Of a stretch of DNA of 21,794 nucleotides, positions 1-7,235 are shown in pieces. This stretch comes from Megamonas sp. UBA1799 (lineage in GTDB: Bacteria; Bacillota; Negativicutes; Selenomonadales; Selenomonadaceae): contig DCFR01000007.1 in assembly GCA_002319815.1 (NCBI GenBank), forward strand, positions 1 through 21,794. Reading direction: 5' to 3'. The translations under genes and the position numbers were made by a program. The notes below the pieces were generated by a model. The model saw only the letters and a list, made by a program, of their open reading frames with translations, was not told where the DNA came from and made no database searches. Position 1 is the first letter of the stretch. Every line of letters begins with the position of its first letter.

Positions 1-1
1 T

Positions 2-394
2 TATAGTATCATTTACACTGTGGAACAGCTTCCTGTAAATAACAAACCAGAGTTTAAGTATGTCATAACGGTTAAACCTTATGTTTATTATGTAGACACA
101 AATAGAAATAATATAAAAAAGCCGGACAAGGACACCATGATTTTTCCAGTAATCTGGTATTCTTCCGATGAAGATATTCTTTACTATGGGCAATGTATAA
201 TACACTTTAACTTTCAAACACAGGAAGCACAATATAGAGCCTATGACATAGTTAAAATAAAAAGATCTACAAGTGAAATCTTAGACACCAACAAATATAA
301 TACGCCTTGGGCAAAATTAGAATACGACACTCCTGTTTTTGCATGTGGAAAATATATCAACGATTTATTAATTAATCCGAAAAAAACGGATTAA
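2..394 (+). CDS. Hypothetical protein, 5' end outside the window
   Basis: The frame is open to the left edge with no stop, so this is probably the C-terminal ~130 residues of a longer gene. A GTG at 20 is possible, but no ribosome binding site precedes it. The product is rich in Tyr, Asn, Lys and Ile, with a YYVDT motif near the start of the visible part, a WYSSDED stretch and two isolated cysteines. No membrane helix or signal peptide is visible in this part. Small secreted proteins of the surface-adhesin-E type have a vaguely similar layout (YYVD segment, later aromatic residues and a late Cys), but I cannot claim homology. The DNA is much more AT-rich than the genes downstream, which suggests a different history. 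A terminator follows at 466-506. Family unknown. Confidence 0.55.
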   Translation, partial: YSIIYTVEQLPVNNKPEFKYVITVKPYVYYVDTNRNNIKKPDKDTMIFPVIWYSSDEDILYYGQCIIHFNFQTQEAQYRAYDIVKIKRSTSEILDTNKYNTPWAKLEYDTPVFACGKYINDLLINPKKTD

Positions 395-444
395 GATCAT
401 ATACTATGCAAAAGATTATAAGGGTCCCCATCAGGAAGGGTGCC

Positions 445-453
445 TGATATAAT
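445..453 (+). promoter_or_regulatory. Possible extended -10 element just before a terminator
   Basis: TGATATAAT fits an extended -10 (TGn + TATAAT), with no good -35 in front. A transcript starting ~7 bases downstream would run almost at once into the hairpin at 466-501. It could give a very short RNA, or be a chance match in AT-rich DNA. Confidence 0.2.
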
Positions 454-465
454 TCAAATTGTAAG

Positions 466-506
466 AAATCCGCCTGCAGTTACCAGCGCTCAGGCGGATT
501 TTCTTT
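466..506 (+). terminator. Rho-independent terminator after the left-edge gene
   Basis: An 11-bp perfect stem, AAATCCGCCTG (466-476) with CAGGCGGATTT (491-501), has a 14-base loop and is followed by TCTTTTC. It lies about 70 bases after the stop of the partial gene and ends that transcript. A weaker short hairpin (TCAGG/CCTGA, 431-447) lies just upstream. Confidence 0.8.
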
Positions 507-528
507 TCAATTTTCCCAGTGGCATACC

Positions 529-557
529 TTGCGCAAGTTCTCAAAAAGCTTTACAAT
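529..557 (+). promoter_or_regulatory. Probable sigma-A promoter of the M20 amidohydrolase gene
   Basis: TTGCGC (529-534), a 17-base spacer and TACAAT (552-557) lie about 45 bases before the ATG at 603. The -35 is embedded in a perfect 10-bp palindrome, CTTGCGCAAG (528-537), which could be a regulator site. Confidence 0.5.
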
Positions 558-602
558 GAGTCCATTACAAAAGCGCAAACGAATACACAGGAGGCTTTTA
601 TC

Positions 603-1865
603 ATGATTTCCTCGGAACGTTTAAGCAAACAACTTCAATACCTTCGTACGATCTCCGATCCCGCTACCGGCGGTTCCGGCATTAACCGCCTTGCTTTCAG
701 TGATGCGGATTGGAAATGCCGCGATTATCTCATTGGATTAATGAAAGACGCGGGACTTCATGTGACAATTGATGCCTTTGGCAACGTACGCGGTCATTTG
801 CCGGGCCGTCAGGAGAATCTGCCCGCTATTATGTTTGGCTCGCATGCTGACAGTGTGCCTGACGGCGGCAATTATGACGGAATTGTTGGCATTCTGGCCG
901 CAATTGAAGTAGTCAAAAGTATGCAGGAAGACAATTTTCAAAACGATCATCCGCTTGACGTTGTTTTATTTATGTGTGAAGAATCAAGCCGTTTCAGCGC
1001 CGCTACATTGGGCAGCCGCGCCATGCGCGGTGAGCTCAGCATCGCTGAACTCCAGCGGCTGCAGGATGCAGAGGGACATTCTCTGTATGCTGTGTTAAAA
1101 ACGCGCCAACTAAATCCTGATGCCATTGCATCGGCAAAATATGACCGGCCACTTAAGGCGTTTTTTGAAGTACACATTGAACAAGGTAAAGTATTGGAAC
1201 ATACAAAAACGCAGTTGGGCGTCGTTACCGGAATCGCCGCCCCAACCCGCCTCCGGGTTCATCTGCACGGCAAAGCTGATCACAGCGGAGCAACGCCGAT
1301 GGGAATGCGCTTTGACAGCAGCTGCGCCGCCGCCGAAATCATTCTGCAAGTTGAGAAAAGCGCCTCATCCTATCAAGCAGCACCGGTAGTGGGAACCGTT
1401 GGTATTGTGCGCGTAACGCCCTGCGCCATGAACGTCATTCCGGGAGAAACGGAACTTGGCATCGATATCCGCAGCATCTCTGCGGAAGCGAAAGATGCGG
1501 TATCCAAGGAAATATGCCGCCAGATTGAAGCAATCTGCCAGCGCCGTTCGCTTACTTTCGATATTGAGGAAATCAGCAAAGAAACGCCTGCAGCCATGGC
1601 CCCTGCTATGCTTGACTTCCTGGGCGCCATCTGCCAGCGGCAAAACCGATCCTGGCGGTTCATGCCCAGCGGCGCCGGTCATGACGCTATGCATTGGACA
1701 GATTATACGGCCACCGGCATGCTTTTTATCCCCTGTAAAGACGGTATCAGTCATAATGCCGCTGAATCAGCCGATATAAAAGATATTGCCGCCGTTACGG
1801 AAGTTTTAGAAGAAGCTGTCCGGACAACTTCACAAGCCGATTTTCATTTTTCTGAAAGCGTCTGA
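603..1865 (+). CDS. M20/M28-family amidase, N-carbamoyl-L-amino-acid hydrolase or allantoate amidohydrolase type
   Basis: A 420-residue two-metal amidohydrolase of the hydantoinase/carbamoylase subfamily, which releases ammonia and CO2 from N-carbamoyl amino acids or related ureido compounds such as allantoate. Seen in the sequence: HADSVPDGGNYDG at 81-93 (metal ligands H81 and D92), EE at 126-127, VHIEQG at 190-195 (H191), a central dimerisation domain starting near 205, then PSGAGHDAMHW and GISHNAAE near the C-terminus, the latter carrying the last metal-ligand His. Length matches the family (~410). The frame is open back to a GTG at 519, but the ATG at 603 follows ACAGGAGGC at a normal distance and gives the family's usual N-terminus. 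It is monocistronic, with a promoter at 529-557 and a terminator at 1911-1965. Which ureido substrate it uses cannot be read from the sequence. Cytoplasmic. Confidence 0.9.
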   Translation: MISSERLSKQLQYLRTISDPATGGSGINRLAFSDADWKCRDYLIGLMKDAGLHVTIDAFGNVRGHLPGRQENLPAIMFGSHADSVPDGGNYDGIVGILAAIEVVKSMQEDNFQNDHPLDVVLFMCEESSRFSAATLGSRAMRGELSIAELQRLQDAEGHSLYAVLKTRQLNPDAIASAKYDRPLKAFFEVHIEQGKVLEHTKTQLGVVTGIAAPTRLRVHLHGKADHSGATPMGMRFDSSCAAAEIILQVEKSASSYQAAPVVGTVGIVRVTPCAMNVIPGETELGIDIRSISAEAKDAVSKEICRQIEAICQRRSLTFDIEEISKETPAAMAPAMLDFLGAICQRQNRSWRFMPSGAGHDAMHWTDYTATGMLFIPCKDGISHNAAESADIKDIAAVTEVLEEAVRTTSQADFHFSESV

Positions 1866-1910
1866 TCCATAAGTTTATAACGATTGTTTTGCTTTGATGC
1901 TTTTTCATAT

Positions 1911-1965
1911 GAAGAAACACCGCCTGTCCTGGCTGTTTATCAGTCATGACAGGCGGTGTTTCTTC
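1911..1965. terminator. Bidirectional terminator between convergent genes
   Basis: An 18-bp perfect inverted repeat (1911-1928 with 1948-1965) has a 19-base loop. Each arm ends in GTTTCTTC when read as RNA 3' side, giving a modest U-rich tail on either strand. It lies between the + strand amidohydrolase and the - strand his operon end, and is the only hairpin available to end both. Confidence 0.8.
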
Positions 1966-2001
1966 GTTTCATCTCATTACCTTCTTGCTTGCACAACGAC
2001 C

Positions 2002-2748
2002 TTAAAATTTACCCGTCGTTGCACAATAAACCACAAAGTCATTCTTTCCATCAAACCCCAACGCCGCATTCAAGTTATTATCATCGAAAGCGCCTACGGC
2101 ACAAGTGCCTATTCCCAGCGTATGCGCCGCCAGATACAAATTCTGGCAGACATGACCGGCGTCAAGATAAATATACCGGCAGGCCCGTTTCCCAAACATA
2201 TAAGTCATACGCGGAAAATCCGCCGCCCAAATAAAGGTCACAGCGCTTTCCCTGACCATACGGTCCGCTTTGAACCCGACATAAAGTTCTTCCAAAGCCC
2301 CGTCTTCCACAGCAATCGGCATCAAAGCATGGCCCAAGGCCAGAAAACGATATAAGCCCGGTTTCAATCCCTCGACACGCTGAATAAGCAAATACGTTTC
2401 AAAGGCATGCCGCGCACCGGCAGAAGGCACAGTCCGCATGGTTCCGCCCTTGGGCAGCGCCATTTTTACCCCCTGCGTACACCACAGCAAATAGGAAAGG
2501 TCCTTTAACGTAATATCTTTGGCGCTATACTGGCGCACCGAAGCCCGGACTTCAATCAACTCTAAAAAATTGATCTGCTGATCCGGCAGCAGATCGGGCT
2601 CCGGCAAACGAAACACCGATGTTCCTGGCGGCACTGGTTTCTCCAATGGCGGCGGTGGCAGCTGCTGTGCTTTCTTTGTATCTTGGCATTTTTCCAAAAG
2701 GGATTCCTGTAAAAAGGTCTCCATCAACTCATCTTCAGTCATGATCAT
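2002..2748 (-). CDS. SagB/ThcOx-like nitroreductase-family flavoenzyme at the end of the his operon
   Basis: A 248-residue FMN-dependent oxidoreductase of the nitroreductase fold, closest in layout to SagB-type dehydrogenases. Visible marks are RASVRQY near residue 68 (FMN phosphate contacts), RTVPSAGARHAFE near 105-117, and the YLDAGHVCQNLYLAAHTLGIGTC stretch before the C-terminus, typical of the family. A Pro-rich linker (PPPPLEKPVPP) follows an acidic N-terminal helix. No cyclodehydratase (SagC/D), precursor peptide or transporter is nearby, so a role in azole peptide maturation is not supported and the substrate is unknown. The ATG at 2748 overlaps the hisIE stop (TGATG), implying translational coupling, with GGAG just upstream. 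A GTG at 2751 and an ATG at 2742 are alternative starts. Why a flavoenzyme travels with histidine genes is unexplained. Confidence 0.8.
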   Translation of the reverse strand: MIMTEDELMETFLQESLLEKCQDTKKAQQLPPPPLEKPVPPGTSVFRLPEPDLLPDQQINFLELIEVRASVRQYSAKDITLKDLSYLLWCTQGVKMALPKGGTMRTVPSAGARHAFETYLLIQRVEGLKPGLYRFLALGHALMPIAVEDGALEELYVGFKADRMVRESAVTFIWAADFPRMTYMFGKRACRYIYLDAGHVCQNLYLAAHTLGIGTCAVGAFDDNNLNAALGFDGKNDFVVYCATTGKF

Positions 2749-3443
2749 CACATCTCCGGACGAACGCCGGTTTTCCCTTCAAAAGCATGATAGGAACCGC
2801 CGCTGCGGCGATTCATCAGCTCAGCAAAGAGATCTTCCGGCGAAATATTATGAAACGCCAGCAATACTAAACAATGATACCAAAGATCGCTCATTTCATA
2901 AACGATCTCTTTATTATTCATGTTTTTAGAAGCAATGATCGTTTCCGTTGCTTCTTCGCCAACTTTTTTCAGGATTTTATCCTGCCCTTTATCAAATAAA
3001 TAATTTGTATACGAACCCTGCACCGGATTTAGTCGGCGATCCTGAATCACACAATAGAGCTCATTGAGAACTTTAGCCAAAGAAACCGGCGGTGTCTCGG
3101 GAATGACAGCCACTTCCTTGGGATTCCCCCCCAGCCGGCGTCCGCTGAAGCAAGAATACGAACCGGTATGACAAGCCACGCCGGTCTGGTGAACACGCAC
3201 TAACAGAGTGTCGCCGTCACAATCATAAGAGATTTCCTGTACCTTCTGCGTATTTCCGGACGTTTCCCCTTTTTGCCACAATGCCTGACGGCTGCGGCTG
3301 AAAAACCAGGTATAGCCCGTTTCGATTGTCTTCAGCAGAGACTCCCGATTCATATAGGCCAGCATGAGAACCTGTCCATTCTCCTCTTGCACCACGGCTG
3401 GTACTAGCCCTTTTTCATCGAATTTAACCATTGAAATATCCAT
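2748..3443 (-). CDS. hisIE: Bifunctional phosphoribosyl-AMP cyclohydrolase / phosphoribosyl-ATP pyrophosphatase
   Basis: Catalyses steps 2 and 3 of histidine synthesis: PR-ATP to PR-AMP (HisE), then opening of the adenine ring (HisI). The HisI domain occupies about residues 1-105, with WQKGETSGNTQKV at 56-68, the metal site DCDGD at 74-78 and zinc cysteines C75, C91 and C98. A short linker leads to the HisE domain from about 118, with EEATETIIASKN and YEMSDLWYHC, the acidic helix pair that binds Mg. At 231 residues it matches ordinary fused HisIE. Its ATG overlaps the hisF stop (TAATG), and its own stop overlaps the nitroreductase start, so it is translated as part of a coupled chain. Confidence 0.97.
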   Translation of the reverse strand: MDISMVKFDEKGLVPAVVQEENGQVLMLAYMNRESLLKTIETGYTWFFSRSRQALWQKGETSGNTQKVQEISYDCDGDTLLVRVHQTGVACHTGSYSCFSGRRLGGNPKEVAVIPETPPVSLAKVLNELYCVIQDRRLNPVQGSYTNYLFDKGQDKILKKVGEEATETIIASKNMNNKEIVYEMSDLWYHCLVLLAFHNISPEDLFAELMNRRSGGSYHAFEGKTGVRPEM

Positions 3444-4201
3444 TACAACCTGACCTCCACACCTTGCGACTTTAAATATTCTTTAACCTGCCTCACAGTA
3501 AACTGACCATAATGAAAGACAGATGCAGCCAGCACGGCATCGGCCTTGCCGACCGTCAGCACATCAAGAAAATGTTCCAGCTTCCCAGCGCCGCCGGAAG
3601 CAATCACCGGAACGTCAACCGCTTCGGAGACAGCCCGGGTCAAAGCAAGATCGTAACCGTTTTTGGTTCCGTCTGCATCCATACTGGTAAGAAGTATCTC
3701 GCCGGTACCCAAAGAAACAGCTTTTTGCACCCAGTTCAAGACATCCAGACCCGTAGGCGTACGCCCGCCATTGACATAGACTTCCCAGCGACCTTCACCG
3801 CACTGCCGCGCATCGACCGCCAAGACCATGCATTGACGACCAAATTTCTCTGCCCCATCCTGCAGCAGCAGCGGATTTTTTACCGCCGCCGTATTCAAAG
3901 ATACCTTATCGGCTCCGGCTTTGAGCATCGCGCGCATATCTTCCGTCGTGCGAATGCCGCCGCCGACGGTCAGCGGAATAAAAACCTGAGAAGCGCATCC
4001 CGACGCTACCTGCACCATTGTATTCCGTTTTTCACTGGAAGCCGTAATATCCAAAAAAACCAGCTCGTCCGCCTGTTCCGTATCATAGCGGGCGGCTAAT
4101 TCCACCGGATCACCTGCATCTTTTAAACCGACAAAATTTGTTCCCTTGACTACGCGTCCGTCTTTTACGTCGAGACAAGGAATAATTCTCTTCGTATACA
4201 T
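3443..4201 (-). CDS. hisF: Imidazole glycerol phosphate synthase, cyclase subunit
   Basis: With HisH, converts PRFAR plus ammonia from glutamine into imidazole glycerol phosphate and AICAR. A (beta/alpha)8 barrel of 252 residues, the usual length. Catalytic Asp D11 lies in IIPCLDVKDGR, and the second catalytic Asp in VLAVDARQ near residue 130. Phosphate loops are visible as PLTVGGGIRT and PVIASGGAG. The ATG at 4201 has GAGGGAG upstream, lying inside the last codons of hisA, five bases away. Its stop overlaps the hisIE start. Confidence 0.97.
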   Translation of the reverse strand: MYTKRIIPCLDVKDGRVVKGTNFVGLKDAGDPVELAARYDTEQADELVFLDITASSEKRNTMVQVASGCASQVFIPLTVGGGIRTTEDMRAMLKAGADKVSLNTAAVKNPLLLQDGAEKFGRQCMVLAVDARQCGEGRWEVYVNGGRTPTGLDVLNWVQKAVSLGTGEILLTSMDADGTKNGYDLALTRAVSEAVDVPVIASGGAGKLEHFLDVLTVGKADAVLAASVFHYGQFTVRQVKEYLKSQGVEVRL

Positions 4202-4206
4202 TTTAC

Positions 4207-4938
4207 TTATTCTCCCTCAGCCGCAACTTGAAGCGCTTCCCGCAAATCCAGTTTGTCGGTGTAAATGGACTTGCCGACAATAACACCCTCAAGTCCATCT
4301 TGTTCATGGGCTTTGACCGCCTTAATATCATCAATTGAACTGACCCCGCCCGAAACGATAATCTTAGCGCCGCTGACTTTGGCCAGATGAACTGCGCCAT
4401 CGATATTAACGCCGGACAGGGTGCCATCCCGGGAAATATCTGTATAAATAAGCGTTCTGACGCCGGCAGCGCTCATTTTCACCGCCAGTTCAGGAGCGTT
4501 CATATTCGATGTATCGCCCCAGCCATTGACAGCGACTACGCCGTCTTTCGCATCAATTCCCACAACAATACGATCACCAAACTCGGCGCAGGCAGTTTTA
4601 ACTAATTCGGGATCTTTTACGGCTACCGAGCCCAAAATCACGCGGCGTACGCCCAAAGAAAGCACCGCGTCTATATTGGCCAGCGAACGAATCCCGCCCC
4701 CAAGTTCCACCGGAATATGTACGGCGCCTAAAATAAGTTTCAATGTCGTTATATTCATCGAGTGCCCATTGAGTGCTCCATCCAAATCTACCACATGCAG
4801 ATACTTAGCGCCCATTTTTTCCCATTTCAAAGCCGTCCCTGCCGGGTCTTCGGAAAAAATTGTTTCCTGGTGAAAATCGCCCTTATAAAGGCGCACGCAC
4901 TTTCCACCGCGCAGATCAATTGCCGGGAATATAATCAT
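4207..4938 (-). CDS. hisA: ProFAR isomerase (phosphoribosylformimino-AICAR ribotide isomerase)
   Basis: Fourth step of histidine synthesis, the Amadori rearrangement of ProFAR to PRFAR. A 243-residue (beta/alpha)8 barrel and paralogue of HisF. The general base is D8 in FPAIDLRGG and the general acid is the Asp of VVGIDAKDG near residue 129. Phosphate motifs are VELGGGIRS and IIVSGGVSS. The start has GGGAGGGG eight bases upstream and lies 15 bases after hisH. Confidence 0.97.
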   Translation of the reverse strand: MIIFPAIDLRGGKCVRLYKGDFHQETIFSEDPAGTALKWEKMGAKYLHVVDLDGALNGHSMNITTLKLILGAVHIPVELGGGIRSLANIDAVLSLGVRRVILGSVAVKDPELVKTACAEFGDRIVVGIDAKDGVVAVNGWGDTSNMNAPELAVKMSAAGVRTLIYTDISRDGTLSGVNIDGAVHLAKVSGAKIIVSGGVSSIDDIKAVKAHEQDGLEGVIVGKSIYTDKLDLREALQVAAEGE

Positions 4939-4953
4939 TGATAACCCCTCCCA

Positions 4954-5565
4954 TCAGTTTTGAATAAAATTGCGGAGAATCTGTAACCCGACCGCACTCG
5001 ATTTTTCCGGATGGAATTGTGTCGCCTGAACATTGTTCTGCGCCACAGCGGCTGTAATACGCGCGCCATATTCCGTAACCGCCGTTATAATGGCCGGATC
5101 CTGCGGTACGGCATGAAAACTATGGACAAAATAAACATAAGAATTAGCCGATAAGCCGGCAAACAAATCCAATGACTGCCGCGGTTCCCTGATGTCCAAA
5201 GAATTCCATCCCATATGAGGAACTTTTAGTCCGGCGGCCGGGATTTTGCGAATCATGCCGGGAAAAATCCCCAGCCCCGGTACCCCCGGAGACTCCTCGC
5301 TGCCATCAAACAGAATCTGCAGCCCGACGCAAATCCCTAATAACGGGCATCCGCGGCCAACACGATCCAGCAGCATCGGAATGAGTCCGGTTGCCGTCAG
5401 GTTGCGCATGCAGTCGCCGAAAGCGCCTACGCCGGGAAGAATCAATTTATCCGCCCGGGCAATTGTTTCCGCATCCTGGGTAACCACTACATCGGCGCCC
5501 AGATACAACAATGCCTTCTCCACGCTGAATAAATTTCCCACCCCATAATCGATTACGGCAATCAT
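4954..5565 (-). CDS. hisH: Imidazole glycerol phosphate synthase, glutamine amidotransferase subunit
   Basis: Glutaminase partner of HisF. A class I amidotransferase of 203 residues. The nucleophile is C79 in LGICVGLQILF, and the His/Glu pair is in QFHPEKS near the C-terminus. PGVGAFGDC and VPHMGWNSL are further family marks. The nucleophile elbow has Val after Cys where most family members have Leu, which I take as a conservative change. The ATG at 5565 is preceded by AGAGGAGG. Confidence 0.97.
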   Translation of the reverse strand: MIAVIDYGVGNLFSVEKALLYLGADVVVTQDAETIARADKLILPGVGAFGDCMRNLTATGLIPMLLDRVGRGCPLLGICVGLQILFDGSEESPGVPGLGIFPGMIRKIPAAGLKVPHMGWNSLDIREPRQSLDLFAGLSANSYVYFVHSFHAVPQDPAIITAVTEYGARITAAVAQNNVQATQFHPEKSSAVGLQILRNFIQN

Positions 5566-5586
5566 CCTGTCAGCCTCCTCTTTTTA

Positions 5587-6171
5587 TTATAATACACCTT
5601 TCGTTGAGAGTACACCTTTTATACATGGGTCTATTGTAGTGGCACAGCGCAAAGCATGACCCAGCGCCTTAAAGATTGCTTCCGTTTTATGATGGGAATT
5701 GACACCGTAAAACACTTTAATATGCAAAGTAAGTCCAGCCTGAAACGCAAAAGCCCGCAGAAATTCTTCCGTCAACTCCGAATCATAGCCGCCAATCATG
5801 GGGGCCATCGCGCCGGCGTCATAAACTAAAAAAGGACGGTTGCTGATATCGAGCGCAGCAAATGCCAGTGCTTCGTCCATGGGAACATAAAAGGATCCAT
5901 AACGGGAAATTCCGTCTTTCGTCCCTAAAGCTGTTTTAAACACACTGCCCAGAGTAATACCGATATCTTCTACCGAATGATGGCCGTCGACTTCTAAATC
6001 CCCCTGACAGCTGATATTTAAATCAAATAAACTATGCCGGGCGAGCAGCGTCAGCATATGATCGAAAAAGCCAATGCCGGTATCAATCTGGCTGTTTCCT
6101 TGTCCATCAATCAACAACTTGATTTTCACACAAGTCTCAGCCGTTTTTCTCTCCAATTCTGCACTTCTCAT
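5587..6171 (-). CDS. hisB: Imidazoleglycerol-phosphate dehydratase, monofunctional
   Basis: Sixth step, dehydration of imidazole glycerol phosphate to imidazole acetol phosphate. It has the two-fold repeated His-rich metal motifs FFDHM (residues 35-39) and VDGHHSVEDIG (61-71), with SHHKTEAIFKALGHAL in the second half. At 194 residues it is the stand-alone dehydratase, without the N-terminal histidinol-phosphatase domain found in enteric HisB. The frame opens at 6192 inside hisC, but the ATG at 6171 has AGAGGAG about ten bases ahead and gives the normal N-terminus. hisC stops one base upstream. Confidence 0.96.
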   Translation of the reverse strand: MRSAELERKTAETCVKIKLLIDGQGNSQIDTGIGFFDHMLTLLARHSLFDLNISCQGDLEVDGHHSVEDIGITLGSVFKTALGTKDGISRYGSFYVPMDEALAFAALDISNRPFLVYDAGAMAPMIGGYDSELTEEFLRAFAFQAGLTLHIKVFYGVNSHHKTEAIFKALGHALRCATTIDPCIKGVLSTKGVL

Positions 6172-6172
6172 T

Positions 6173-7234
6173 TTATTGACGCTCCTCTGCAAAATCCTGA
6201 ATGCTCTTTAGCCATAGATCATTTTCCTCGCGAGTTCCCATAGAAATCCGCAGGCAATTCTCCAGCCGCGGCGCATTCCCAAAACTGCGCACGCCGATTC
6301 CCTGTGCTTCCAGCCGGTCATTCAGCACGGCGGCTCCGTCATAATGCACCAGAAGAAAATTTGTCTGCGATGGATAAACGGTCAGAACGCCAATCTTTTT
6401 CAACTGCTCATACATGCGTTTACGTTCGGCAATCATCATTTGTATACGCGGCTGATATTCCTGCCGCATCTGATAAACAATATCTGCTGTCACCAGCGAC
6501 AACACATTGATATGATACGGCATTGAGGCTTTCTGCACCATCGCCGTAAGACCGGCATCCGCCAACATATAACCCATGCGGACGGCCGCCAGTCCATAGG
6601 CCTTGGAAAACGTCCGCGCCACGATCATATTTGGGTATTGACTCAAAAGCTTCGCCGCCGACTCTCCCCCGAATTCAATATACGCTTCATCAACTAAAAA
6701 TGCGCAGGTAATATTCTGGGCAATGTATTCAATATCAGCTAGCGACAGGAGATTTCCCGTAGGATTGTTCGGATTGCAAACAACCGCCAGCGACGCTTTG
6801 TTTTCCTCGACTGCCGCCACAAACTTCTCCACGTCCAGACTATAATCCTCTTCCAGCGGCACGGGTACGCCAACCGCTTCCGCTGCTTTTGCATAAATTG
6901 CATACATAGAAAAAGACGGCTGCGGATAGACGATTTTATGCGCCCGCCCGCCAAAACAATAAAACAATTTCTCGATAATCTCGCTGGACCCATTCCCAAG
7001 CGATACATTTTCACGCGGCAGCGAAAACGCCGCCGCAATTTGTTCACACAAACTATCCGTCTCTGTATTGGGATAACGATTAAAAGCCACATACGACATC
7101 CGGCTCATAACCCGTTCTTCTACTAAAGGCGGCATTTGCAAATTGCATTCATTCGCATTGACCTTAACTTGCCAATCACGTTCAGTCACATCATAGGATG
7201 GCATCTCGCTGAGATGCGCGCGGTACTTCAACAT
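6173..7234 (-). CDS. hisC: Histidinol-phosphate aminotransferase
   Basis: PLP enzyme transferring an amino group from glutamate to imidazole acetol phosphate. A class I/II fold-type I aminotransferase of 353 residues. Visible are NGSSE (81-85), NPNNPTG (154-160), DEAY (182-185) and the Schiff-base Lys K211 in ARTFSKAYGLAAVRMGY, with the substrate Arg near the C-terminus (LRISMGT). The ATG at 7234 follows an AGGGGG site that lies in the last codons of hisD. It could have broader activity on aromatic substrates, but its place in the operon points to HisC. Confidence 0.95.
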   Translation of the reverse strand: MLKYRAHLSEMPSYDVTERDWQVKVNANECNLQMPPLVEERVMSRMSYVAFNRYPNTETDSLCEQIAAAFSLPRENVSLGNGSSEIIEKLFYCFGGRAHKIVYPQPSFSMYAIYAKAAEAVGVPVPLEEDYSLDVEKFVAAVEENKASLAVVCNPNNPTGNLLSLADIEYIAQNITCAFLVDEAYIEFGGESAAKLLSQYPNMIVARTFSKAYGLAAVRMGYMLADAGLTAMVQKASMPYHINVLSLVTADIVYQMRQEYQPRIQMMIAERKRMYEQLKKIGVLTVYPSQTNFLLVHYDGAAVLNDRLEAQGIGVRSFGNAPRLENCLRISMGTREENDLWLKSIQDFAEERQ

Positions 7235-7235
7235 G

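Noticed and set aside
1894..2355. 153-codon + strand open frame over the terminator and nitroreductase end
   Set aside because: Runs through the terminator hairpin and antisense to a recognised flavoenzyme; no ribosome binding site.
2002..2748. Azole-modified peptide (thiazole/oxazole) biosynthetic cluster around the SagB-like gene
   Set aside because: No cyclodehydratase, precursor peptide, protease or exporter in the neighbourhood; flanked by histidine genes.
3512..4099. 195-codon + strand open frame opposite hisF
   Set aside because: Shadow of a conserved gene on the other strand; no supporting signals.
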